Made by a program: the position numbers and the translations under genes. A stretch of DNA of 20,334 nucleotides from a virus: positions 1-20,334 of IMG/VR virus record IMGVR_UViG_3300044491_001259; one strand, given 5' to 3'. This document shows positions 9,615-16,157 of this stretch, one piece after another (the first letter of the stretch is position 1; every line of letters begins with the position of its first letter). The notes beneath the pieces were generated by a model that saw nothing but the letters and a program-made list of their open reading frames with translations, made no database searches and was not told the origin of the DNA.

Positions 9615-10652
9615 ATGAGTATTCTTTCAGTTCACGACATCCAAGGCTTTTCTGCCTACAGCAACACAGTAAGAGTTCCTACTGGTCATACATTAAATGT
9701 AATTGGAGCTCTTACTGTTGATAATAAACTAAAAATTCCTACATGGGACGAAGCAACCAAACCAACTACCAATTTAGAAATTGGCATGATGGGTTGGAAT
9801 ACTGAGACTACTTCCATCGAAATTTATAATGGTGATGATGATGATGGAGAACCAATATGGTTATCTTCATCTGGAACTGGTGGTCCTAGCGGTGCTTTTC
9901 CAGATACTTATCAACAACTAATAAATGATTTTAGTGGAGCAAAATATTATGTAGATCCATCTGGAAGTAATGGAAATAATGGGTCCGAATCTTCACCATG
10001 GCAATCAATCAATCATGCCACGTTAAACGCTCCAACTGGTAGTATGATTGTGGTAAATCCAGGAACATATCAACAATCAGCTCCTATGTATGCTCCACAA
10101 GGAGCAAAAATTTACTGGGATCATGCCAAAAATTTGCAAGTTATTTGTGCTCCTGGACAAGTAAAATTGATCGGTTCATCTACAGATCCTGGAACTAGAG
10201 ATTTACATCATATAATTCAAACAAACTCTGCCTCCAAGTTATATGGTTGCATAATTTACAGAAATAATAATGCAAGAACAAGTAACTATAGTAATGCGGT
10301 TTTTGGATATCCAACTCCTTCAGCAAACACTGGAGAAGTTTATAATACATTCTTTAGAGAAACTGGAACAAATGGTAACTGGTCTTTGCATTATGACAAC
10401 CCAAATAATCATTCATGGAAAGCATATAATTCATCATTTATGGGATCTACATGGCAATCAAACTACACAGGAGGAAGCAGCACAACATGCACAAACTGTG
10501 CTGGCAGTGGATCTTGGGTAAGCAGCGGAACTAATACTTCTGCTCTGACAAGTGCAACTTATAATTCTGATTTTACTTGCCAGAGTCCTACTCAAGGGGT
10601 ATATTCTGGAACATATGCTTGGGATCCAGATACAGTAACGCAAACACTATAA
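9615..10652 (+). CDS. Tail-fibre/adhesin protein with beta-helix-like distal domain (345 aa)
   Basis: The ATG directly follows the giant gene's stop (9612-9614); GGAG at 9601-9604 is a plausible ribosome-binding site. Residues about 30-85 hold a module shared with three genes downstream: a hydrophobic lead, LKIPTW, KPTT, GMMGWNT, then EIYNG and a Trp-containing end. From residue 111, YYVDPSGSNGNNGSESSPW with the following SINHA is the typical opening of DUF1565/pectate-lyase-like parallel beta-helix proteins, and VVNPGTY fits a first helix rung. The end (GVYSGTYAWDPD) is nearly the same as the end of the gene at 13631, so the two are paralogues across their length. A TCTNC Cys pair sits near residue 294. 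Likely a minor fibre or receptor-contact protein; any enzymatic activity is unproven. Confidence 0.75.
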   Translation: MSILSVHDIQGFSAYSNTVRVPTGHTLNVIGALTVDNKLKIPTWDEATKPTTNLEIGMMGWNTETTSIEIYNGDDDDGEPIWLSSSGTGGPSGAFPDTYQQLINDFSGAKYYVDPSGSNGNNGSESSPWQSINHATLNAPTGSMIVVNPGTYQQSAPMYAPQGAKIYWDHAKNLQVICAPGQVKLIGSSTDPGTRDLHHIIQTNSASKLYGCIIYRNNNARTSNYSNAVFGYPTPSANTGEVYNTFFRETGTNGNWSLHYDNPNNHSWKAYNSSFMGSTWQSNYTGGSSTTCTNCAGSGSWVSSGTNTSALTSATYNSDFTCQSPTQGVYSGTYAWDPDTVTQTL

Positions 10653-10665
10653 TGTAAAAAAAATC

Positions 10666-11361
10666 ATGAATCTTTATAATTTAGATGAAATTTTTGCGGT
10701 AAATAATCAGATTGACTGCGAATTGATAAAAGAAAAGTGGGGAATTTATGTTAGAGTAAAAAATTTCTGGAAAAATCCAGATAAAGTTAGAGAGTTATTT
10801 TTCTCAACTCCATGCACTGGATTGCCTGGAGCATGTTATCAAAATGAAAATGGAAAAAAATATTTTGATGGTAGGAATATGATTCCTTTTATGAATCCTC
10901 AAAAATTCTCAGATGTGGTTTTTTATATTATCCATAAATACTTAGAGATCGATACTCAACATATCGAACTAAAGTGGAAAACGCCAACATTATTATTTGG
11001 AAACGTTTTTCAAATGTATGATAAAAAATTCAATACATACGGTACTCACTATTATGCTCCACATACAGACGGAGTAGATCAAATAGCATGTACTTGGTAT
11101 ATGAATAAAAATTATGATGAAGGAGACGGAACTTCAATATATGATAAGACAATAACAGAAACTGAAGAGTGCATGTTGAATATGATAGATTCTCCATGGA
11201 CAAATTCTGTCAACAAAATTGGACATATTCCAGCAGAATACAATAGCTTGGTAATCTATAGTGGAGATATCTCACATGGACAAGCAGTAACAAAAAGATG
11301 GTTTGAAGAAAAAAGATTGACGTTAGTACAGTTTTATAACGATAAAAGAATTTTCAAATAA
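10666..11361 (+). CDS. Putative 2OG-Fe(II) oxygenase, HxD...H...R type (231 aa)
   Basis: The product carries the full iron and co-substrate signature of the 2-oxoglutarate/Fe(II) oxygenase superfamily: H133-x-D135 (within APHTDGVDQ), a distal H204 (GDISHGQAV), and R217 thirteen residues later (EKRLTLVQFY), as expected for 2OG carboxylate binding. The arrangement resembles phage and bacterial proteins annotated DUF6445; that family assignment is from memory. Substrate is unknown. Such enzymes usually hydroxylate proteins, nucleic acids or small molecules in the cytoplasm. The ATG at 10666 lacks an obvious Shine-Dalgarno sequence and follows the upstream gene by 13 bases. It is the first of three AT-rich genes inserted between fibre paralogues, so fibre modification is an attractive but unproven role. 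Confidence 0.7.
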   Translation: MNLYNLDEIFAVNNQIDCELIKEKWGIYVRVKNFWKNPDKVRELFFSTPCTGLPGACYQNENGKKYFDGRNMIPFMNPQKFSDVVFYIIHKYLEIDTQHIELKWKTPTLLFGNVFQMYDKKFNTYGTHYYAPHTDGVDQIACTWYMNKNYDEGDGTSIYDKTITETEECMLNMIDSPWTNSVNKIGHIPAEYNSLVIYSGDISHGQAVTKRWFEEKRLTLVQFYNDKRIFK

Positions 11362-11366
11362 TTATT

Positions 11367-12032
11367 ATGACAATTGAAGTGAATTGGTGTCGCCTTACGG
11401 CAGATGCTACTTATCCATACATACACCACAAAGCAGATGGAAAATATCCTCTGATGTTTGATCCAGAGGAGGTGGTGTATCCAAACACTAAAGCAAGATA
11501 TCATGCATGTCCTTCGTTTGGATCTGTTCAGCAGTATGTTATAAGGTCTCCGTTTTATGGATCATTTTCATTCAATAAAAATGGAATAAATTTTGAAAAC
11601 TCTCCACACTTACAACAATTAGTAAGACCATCAGATGAAGATCCGTATACTTTATCAAATCCATACTTTCAATTTAATGTTACATATTTGTTCTGGTCTG
11701 AGCAAGAATGTTATTTGTGGGTAGAAGATTGTCCAGAACAATATAATGAACAGTATCGAGAATGGTTTATACTAAAAGGTATGATTCCAGTGCATGAAAT
11801 ATACAGACCAGTTCATCCAGCGATAGTGATGAAATCCTTCAATTCAAAATTTTCAATTGAAAGGGGATCTCCTTTATATGGCATTACACTTTTTAGTCCA
11901 AAAGGTAGAATAAAATTAGTTGAAAAAGAACCCTCTGATAATATTTTATCTAAAAGTATAAGCAGCACCAAAGCAATTACATTTTGTCCATATAAATGGT
12001 CAAAATCTCTATTCAAAAAATGGTATAAGTAA
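11367..12032 (+). CDS. Unrecognised protein between two oxygenases (221 aa)
   Basis: The ATG at 11367 is five bases after the previous stop, with no clear ribosome-binding site. I do not recognise the family. The 221 residues are rich in Tyr, Trp, Phe and Pro (for example SPFYGSFSF, TYLFWSEQECYLWVEDC, PVHEIYRPVHPAIV), with no membrane segment or signal peptide, and a basic end (KSLFKKWYK). The density of aromatic residues and the FSIERGSPLYGITLF segment suggest a compact globular cytoplasmic protein, not a fibre. It lies in a three-gene set with two putative 2OG-Fe(II) oxygenases and shares their A-rich composition, so it may act with them as partner, substrate adaptor or second enzyme. This is inference from position only. 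Confidence 0.6.
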   Translation: MTIEVNWCRLTADATYPYIHHKADGKYPLMFDPEEVVYPNTKARYHACPSFGSVQQYVIRSPFYGSFSFNKNGINFENSPHLQQLVRPSDEDPYTLSNPYFQFNVTYLFWSEQECYLWVEDCPEQYNEQYREWFILKGMIPVHEIYRPVHPAIVMKSFNSKFSIERGSPLYGITLFSPKGRIKLVEKEPSDNILSKSISSTKAITFCPYKWSKSLFKKWYK

Positions 12033-12049
12033 ACAACCGAGGAATCATA

Positions 12050-12682
12050 ATGTCTATATCGATAAAAAATATCCCAGCATTTCCAGTTTATATTCATGAA
12101 GTTAAAGACTTACTAAAACCAGAGCATGTAGAATCTCTCAAACAAACTTGCGATAACTTAGAATATATTGATAGCAATAATGGATTGTATCAATCTCAAG
12201 ATAGCTATTTGCAAAATGACGAGAGATTCAAAAAGATTACTTTGTACATAAGATCTGTTCTTAGAACTATAAAAATAGCAGAACTATATGATGCGGATGA
12301 TTTCGAAATTTCTCAGATGTGGGTAAATAGGGCAAGAAAAAATGCATGTCATGAGCAACACTGGCATTCGAATTCTTTTTTTAGTGGAATATTTTATCTG
12401 ACAGAAGGATCTCCAACGGTATTTTATGATCCTGTAATAGGAAGGCAAATGTCCTCTCTCAATGTATGGGCAGAAACAAATCAACCAGCAATAGTCTTAC
12501 CAGCAGAAGTTGGCACTTTACGAGTTTTTCCTTCATACTTTCAACACAAAACTCTCCCAAATGAAATGGACGAAGATAGAATTTCTATCAGTTTCAATTC
12601 AGTTCCAGTTGGAAAAGTAAATACTAGAAATCCATACACAAGACTGTCTGAACTTTCTATTTCAATTGCTGGTGATAAATAG
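12050..12682 (+). CDS. Putative 2OG-Fe(II) oxygenase, PF13759/TIGR02466-like (210 aa)
   Basis: A strong ribosome-binding site, GAGGAA at 12039-12044, sits five bases before the ATG at 12050. The protein matches the pattern I know for the PF13759 (2OG-FeII_Oxy_5) family: MWVNRA, then HWHSNSFFSGIFYL (H104, H106), FYDP, then GTLRVFPSYFQHKTLPNE (H166), and the closing DRISISFN (R177). H166 would be the distal iron ligand and R177 the 2OG-binding Arg. The acidic residue of a classical HxD is not evident at the first site, so the exact metal ligands are uncertain. It belongs to a different family from the oxygenase at 10666, so the two are unlikely to be recent duplicates. Members are common in marine cyanophages, but their substrates are unknown to me. 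Confidence 0.8.
   Translation: MSISIKNIPAFPVYIHEVKDLLKPEHVESLKQTCDNLEYIDSNNGLYQSQDSYLQNDERFKKITLYIRSVLRTIKIAELYDADDFEISQMWVNRARKNACHEQHWHSNSFFSGIFYLTEGSPTVFYDPVIGRQMSSLNVWAETNQPAIVLPAEVGTLRVFPSYFQHKTLPNEMDEDRISISFNSVPVGKVNTRNPYTRLSELSISIAGDK
12674..12681 (+). promoter_or_regulatory. Late-promoter-like box GATAAATA before the LamG-type fibre gene
   Basis: GATAAATA overlaps the stop of the oxygenase gene (TAG 12680-12682) and lies 31 bases before the ATG at 12713. It matches the NATAAATA form of the T4-type late box and would restart transcription after the oxygenase cassette. Confidence 0.45.
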
Positions 12683-12712
12683 ATCATAATGGAAAAAATC
12701 TAAGTAACTGTA

Positions 12713-13624
12713 ATGGCTAGTATACTAAAAGTAGATCAATTACAAAATGCTGCTGGTACTCCAGTTGTTCAATTTGATACCAACGGAAATGCAACATTTT
12801 CTGGTGGTGTGAGTAATAGTGGATATTTAAAGTTGCCATTATGGACTACAGAAACTAGACCATCAGTACCAGAAACTGGAATGATTGGTTACAACTCGTC
12901 AGAAGATGTTTTAACTGTAGAAATATACAACGGCGAAGAATGGATATTGATTGGATCCAGTGGAGCAAGTAAAGCATTACCAGCTGGATATAAAATTGCT
13001 ATGACATTTGAATCTTCAAATGGCGGATTGTTGCCAGCAAGTACATGGACAATTTCCAATATTGGAACTCCAGGAACTTATGTAAGTAGTGGTGGTGTCG
13101 ATAATTCTGGATACTTTAGCGATTCTGGACGTTCAGTAAATACTAATTATTTTAGAATTTCAGAAATGCCAATTACTGGTACAACTACTGACTTGACTTT
13201 CTGTATCTGGTATAAGGGAACTCAGAATGTTTCTCCACAAACGTATGGTCCTGCAGTTGGTTTGTTCGGTGATACTAGAGGATCTGTTTATGGTGGTTAT
13301 GGAATTAGTAGTGGCAAGTGTGAATTTAGAGATTCTGGAAACGCATACCAAGGACCAAATGTAAATACTGGAAACTGGGTACATATCGCATTTTCTATGA
13401 CTACTGGGAAAACGCTGAAGATATATGTAAATGGATCACTGACAAATACTTACAACAGTGTTTCTGTGACTACTGCATATACAAGATGTAGTGATATTGG
13501 AGCTCATTATCCTTACGGTGGATATGTTGCTCCATCTGCTATTGATTGTCCCGTTGTTTATGACCGTATTCTTTCTGATGCAGAAGTTTTACAGGTTTAT
13601 GAAGCAGGTCAATTCACAGAGTAA
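12713..13624 (+). CDS. Tail-fibre/adhesin protein with LamG-like domain (303 aa)
   Basis: The start MASILKVDQLQNAAGTP is a common N-terminus of phage tail-fibre proteins (KVDxxQNxAGT). Residues about 36-80 carry the module shared with the fibre genes at 9615, 13631 and 14762 (LKLPLW, TRPSVPETGMIGYN, VEIYNGEEW). From about residue 95 to the end the protein looks like a concanavalin A/laminin-G-like sandwich: MTFESS, FCIWYKG, the hallmark GNWVHIAFSM, KIYVNGSL, and the closing VVYDRILSDAEVLQVYEAG. Such domains often bind sugars, which suits recognition of host surface polysaccharide. It is the first fibre gene after the oxygenase cassette and ends six bases before the next fibre gene. Carbohydrate binding is inferred from the fold. 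Confidence 0.8.
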   Translation: MASILKVDQLQNAAGTPVVQFDTNGNATFSGGVSNSGYLKLPLWTTETRPSVPETGMIGYNSSEDVLTVEIYNGEEWILIGSSGASKALPAGYKIAMTFESSNGGLLPASTWTISNIGTPGTYVSSGGVDNSGYFSDSGRSVNTNYFRISEMPITGTTTDLTFCIWYKGTQNVSPQTYGPAVGLFGDTRGSVYGGYGISSGKCEFRDSGNAYQGPNVNTGNWVHIAFSMTTGKTLKIYVNGSLTNTYNSVSVTTAYTRCSDIGAHYPYGGYVAPSAIDCPVVYDRILSDAEVLQVYEAGQFTE

Positions 13625-13630
13625 ATACCA

Positions 13631-14683
13631 ATGTCTAGTATTATAGTTGGAACTCCAAAACCATGGAAAGGAATTAAAGTAGCTAATTTTGTTACTGCTA
13701 CAAGACCAGCATCACCATCTACGGGATTGATGATTTACAACACAGAAACAGAGCAAGTTGAGTGTTGGAATGGTACAGAATGGTTTGAAGTAGGAGTTAT
13801 TCCACCTCCCCCTCCACCACCAGATCTTCCTACTGCATACAAAACACTTGTTGATGCTGCTGAGTCTGCGGGAACATTGTTGTATGTTGATAGTGCCACT
13901 GGCAGTGATGGAAATACTGGTGGAACATATGATACTGCTTTGGGTTCCTTATCAAAAGCAGTAGAGTTAGCATCAAATGGATATACAATTTATGTGATGC
14001 CAGGAAGACATATTAATATGGACAACAGTTATTTGAAAACTGGAAGATCATATGGTCATGGTCATCTAGATGACTATGGAAAACAAATAACATTTATTGG
14101 TTATCCTGGAAGAACTATTATTGGAGACGAAGACCCATATGGATGTACTAATGGAGCAGACAGTTATTGCGGTAATGCTTCATATGGTCCATATTGTGGT
14201 GGTATGATTAATGCCAATAGTAAAGCAATTGGATTTATTGTAGAAAGAAACAGACCAGGAAATACTAATGCTGTTGCTGGACAAGCGATGTTCTCACAAG
14301 ACGCTGGTGGTTATACATCACCAACTGGTCTGAGAGGAGAATATTTGAATTGTGTATTCAGAAACATCACAAATGTTGCTGGCGATGGATCATACAATAA
14401 TGGAACTACATATGCTTTTAAGTTCAATAATGGTATTTTTGAAGCTCCATTCACAGGAAATAACTATGCAACAGGAAATAGCGGATCTACTATGGCAGCA
14501 GTTGGTTACACTAGATATGCTTTCCCGACAAGTGGTATGGGTTCAATATCACAACAATCGGTAACTCTTGACGCACAGTGGAAATCTTCTAACACCTCAT
14601 ATGGTGTTTATGTTGGTACATATGCTTGGGATGAAACTATGGTTCTTCCGTATCCTGGCGCAACTTCACCAACGACATATTAG
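13631..14683 (+). CDS. Tail-fibre/adhesin protein with polyproline hinge and beta-helix-like domain (350 aa)
   Basis: Residues about 16-55 carry the shared fibre module (VTATRPASPSTGLMIYN, then VECWNGTEWFEVG). A run of seven prolines (58-64) forms an apparent rigid hinge. Residues from about 84 (LYVDSATGSDGNTGG, then YTIYVMPGRH) open a parallel beta-helix-like domain similar to that of the gene at 9615, and the ends match (GVYVGTYAWDE versus GVYSGTYAWDP). The middle has a Cys-rich patch (GCTNGADSYCGNASYGPYCGG) absent from the paralogue. It starts six bases after the LamG-type gene. Its likely role is a receptor-contact fibre tip; enzymatic activity is not shown. The proline run is also a conceivable substrate for a hydroxylase, given the neighbouring oxygenases; this is speculation. 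Confidence 0.75.
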   Translation: MSSIIVGTPKPWKGIKVANFVTATRPASPSTGLMIYNTETEQVECWNGTEWFEVGVIPPPPPPPDLPTAYKTLVDAAESAGTLLYVDSATGSDGNTGGTYDTALGSLSKAVELASNGYTIYVMPGRHINMDNSYLKTGRSYGHGHLDDYGKQITFIGYPGRTIIGDEDPYGCTNGADSYCGNASYGPYCGGMINANSKAIGFIVERNRPGNTNAVAGQAMFSQDAGGYTSPTGLRGEYLNCVFRNITNVAGDGSYNNGTTYAFKFNNGIFEAPFTGNNYATGNSGSTMAAVGYTRYAFPTSGMGSISQQSVTLDAQWKSSNTSYGVYVGTYAWDETMVLPYPGATSPTTY

Positions 14684-14761
14684 GACTCTGATGGTAGCGG
14701 TGGCTGAAATATATAATAGAACAGAAAGCTTCTAATAAATACAAATAAACGAGTATAGAAG
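14684..14761. other. Longest non-coding gap in the window (78 bases)
   Basis: This gap lies between two fibre genes. It holds a late-promoter-like box (14734-14741) and a weak GAAG element just before the ATG at 14762. I see no terminator hairpin and no RNA gene. Confidence 0.5.
14734..14741 (+). promoter_or_regulatory. Late-promoter-like box AATAAATA before the glycine-rich adhesin
   Basis: AATAAATA fits the NATAAATA form of the T4-type late promoter core. It lies 20 bases before the ATG at 14762, in the only sizeable gap of the fibre cluster. Confidence 0.5.
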
Positions 14762-15886
14762 ATGTCATCTCTAAATGTTGGAAGTATCATAACTTCTGTT
14801 GGAGTTCAGTTACCAGTATATACTAACACTTCAAGACCAACGACTGTACCTGTTGGTTTTATGATATTCAATTCCGAGATTGGAGATGTTGAAATTTATG
14901 GTAGCACTGGTTGGAAACCAGTAGGTAAAGGTGCTTTTGGAACAGAGTTTTCTATTACTACTGCTTTACAAGGCGGATCTGGAGTTGGTAGTTACAATCT
15001 ATCAAATGGTGCAGTTCAATTCCTATCATCTGGATATTATGTAATGCAAACTCCAACATCTATGAAAATTAAAGTCCAAATGTGGGGAGCAGGCGGAGGA
15101 GGTGCTAACTCTGCTACACCAAACCGTGGATCTGCTGGTGGATATACAGAAGGAATTTTACAATTAGATGCTGGAAATTATACCTTTATTGTTGGTAAAG
15201 GTGGTCAAGGACTAGGAACTGGTAAAGTTGGTGGTTATCCAGATGGTGGTAATGGTGGCACTAGTGGAGCAAGCTCAGCTGCTGGTGGTGGATCTACAAG
15301 ATTTGGTCCAGAGGTATCAGAATCAAATAAGAACACTTCATCTACCGAATATTATTTGATTGCTGGTGGCGGTGGAGGAGGATGTAACTGGGCATACACT
15401 AGCGAAGTAAATGCCACTGATGGCGGTGGAGAAGGTGGTGGTACTACTGGTGGTCGTGGATCATATCACTATCTAAATTATGAAAATCTTTACACTTTAG
15501 GATTGGGTGGAACTCAAACTGCTGGAGGTGCTGGTGGAGGAACTTATAACTCTAGTGTTGTTGGTCGTTTAGGAAACGGTAATAACGGAGATAAGTATCA
15601 GGGAGGATCTGGCACTGGCGGCGGTGGCGGTGGCGGTTACTATGGCGGTGGCGGTGCTAGAGGTTACTATTCATCTGGTGGTGGTGGATCAGGATATGTA
15701 TCAAATACTTCTGTAGTTGAGAGTGGAACCAGTTATAGAGGTGGTACTGGATTTGGTTTACAATATTATCAAGCTGGAGCTCCAGCAGGAGTTACTGTTC
15801 CTTCTGGCGCTGGAGCTGGCGGAACAAATAGTGGCGGAAATGGTGGTGCTGGTGCTATAATTTTCAGTGATGCTACCAACTTATAA
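14762..15886 (+). CDS. Glycine-rich tail-fibre adhesin (374 aa)
   Basis: Residues about 10-55 carry the shared fibre module (VQLPVY, SRPTTVPVGFMIFN, VEIYGSTGWKPVG). From about residue 88 the protein follows the pattern of glycine-rich phage adhesin domains: a strand lead (GYYVMQTPTSMKIKVQMWGAGGG), GGYTEGILQLDAGNYTFIVG, GKGGQG, repeated Gly runs including seven in a row near 286-292, and AGAIIF at the end. Such polyglycine domains form the receptor-binding tip of gp38-type adhesins in some T-even phages; the resemblance here is compositional, not proven homology. It is the last fibre gene before the neck block and has its own promoter-like box, so it may be expressed at a different level from its paralogues. 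A role as exchangeable host-range determinant is inferred. Confidence 0.78.
   Translation: MSSLNVGSIITSVGVQLPVYTNTSRPTTVPVGFMIFNSEIGDVEIYGSTGWKPVGKGAFGTEFSITTALQGGSGVGSYNLSNGAVQFLSSGYYVMQTPTSMKIKVQMWGAGGGGANSATPNRGSAGGYTEGILQLDAGNYTFIVGKGGQGLGTGKVGGYPDGGNGGTSGASSAAGGGSTRFGPEVSESNKNTSSTEYYLIAGGGGGGCNWAYTSEVNATDGGGEGGGTTGGRGSYHYLNYENLYTLGLGGTQTAGGAGGGTYNSSVVGRLGNGNNGDKYQGGSGTGGGGGGGYYGGGGARGYYSSGGGGSGYVSNTSVVESGTSYRGGTGFGLQYYQAGAPAGVTVPSGAGAGGTNSGGNGGAGAIIFSDATNL
15617..15637 (+). repeat. GGC/GGT simple-sequence tract in the adhesin gene
   Basis: Seven consecutive Gly codons are written as GGC GGC GGT GGC GGT GGC GGT, giving a 6-base repeat in otherwise AT-rich DNA where most Gly codons are GGT or GGA. 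A similar shorter run follows at 15644-15655. In-frame slippage or recombination here would change loop length without breaking the frame. Confidence 0.7.
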
Positions 15887-15889
15887 ATA
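15882..15889 (+). promoter_or_regulatory. Late-promoter-like box TATAAATA before the coiled-coil gene
   Basis: This is an exact T4 late promoter core overlapping the adhesin stop codon (TAA 15884-15886) and 29 bases before the ATG at 15919. It is the best promoter candidate in the window by sequence and position. Confidence 0.55.
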
Positions 15890-15918
15890 GCAACAAACAC
15901 AATTTACATGTGATTACT

Positions 15919-16107
15919 ATGGATCCCACAGCACTAAAGAAAAACTTTGAAGAGCAAATTGCCACTACCGAAAAGCAAATTGCTGAACTAGAAGAAAACT
16001 TAACTAAAGCAAAAGAATATAAGATCAAACTACAAGGTGGTTTAGAAACACTAGGTCTTCTCGAAGGTGAACCTGAAGCAGCAGAAGAAGAAACACCCAC
16101 TGAATAA
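15919..16107 (+). CDS. Small coiled-coil protein upstream of gp13 (62 aa)
   Basis: The ATG at 15919 is preferred; an in-frame GTG at 15910 would add three residues, and neither has a clear Shine-Dalgarno sequence. The 62-residue product is highly charged. Residues about 5-40 show heptad-like spacing of Leu, Ile and Ala (FEEQIATTEKQIAELEENL), predicting one long coiled coil. The last 15 residues are acidic and probably disordered (EGEPEAAEEETPTE). No membrane segment is visible. It stands alone between a late-promoter-like box and a strong terminator, so it may be made as a separate short transcript. Function unknown; small coiled-coil proteins at this site could be scaffold, chaperone or minor virion components. 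Confidence 0.65.
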   Translation: MDPTALKKNFEEQIATTEKQIAELEENLTKAKEYKIKLQGGLETLGLLEGEPEAAEEETPTE

Positions 16108-16112
16108 CTACC

Positions 16113-16147
16113 AAATCCCTTCTTCCTAAATAGGTAAGAAGGGATTT
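16113..16147 (+). terminator. Rho-independent terminator after the coiled-coil gene
   Basis: A perfect 12-bp inverted repeat (16113-16124 with 16136-16147) is extended at the apex by CCTA/TAGG with one bulged base, and the right arm runs into TTTTTT (16145-16150). The core AATCCCTTCTT pairs with AAGAAGGGATT. It begins five bases after the stop of the coiled-coil gene. Confidence 0.88.
16126..16132 (+). promoter_or_regulatory. Late-promoter-like box CTAAATA in the apex of the terminator hairpin
   Basis: CTAAATA sits at the tip of the terminator stem, 25 bases before the gp13 ATG at 16158. If it acts as a T4-type late -10 element, the transcript would start within the right arm of the stem, so it would not itself carry the terminator. 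Confidence 0.5.
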
Positions 16148-16157
16148 TTTGTGTGTA

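Noticed and set aside
10933-10940. CATAAATA inside the first oxygenase gene
   Set aside because: It matches NATAAATA but is far from any start codon; likely chance in AT-rich coding DNA.
13621-13627. GTAAATA at the junction of two fibre genes
   Set aside because: It is only a few bases before the ATG at 13631, so a late promoter here would start transcription inside the gene.
14691-14735. A 14-codon open frame (MVAVAEIYNRTESF) in the gap before the glycine-rich adhesin
   Set aside because: Too short, with no ribosome-binding site and no recognisable similarity; it overlaps the promoter-like box.
9615-15886. Diversity-generating retroelement or phase-variation cassette for the fibre genes
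   Set aside because: No reverse transcriptase, template repeat, invertase or inverted repeats around the fibre genes are visible in this window.
16149-16157. Upstream TTG start for gp13
   Set aside because: The TTG lies in the terminator T-run and adds only three residues; the ATG at 16158 gives the expected MASPSSRADL start.
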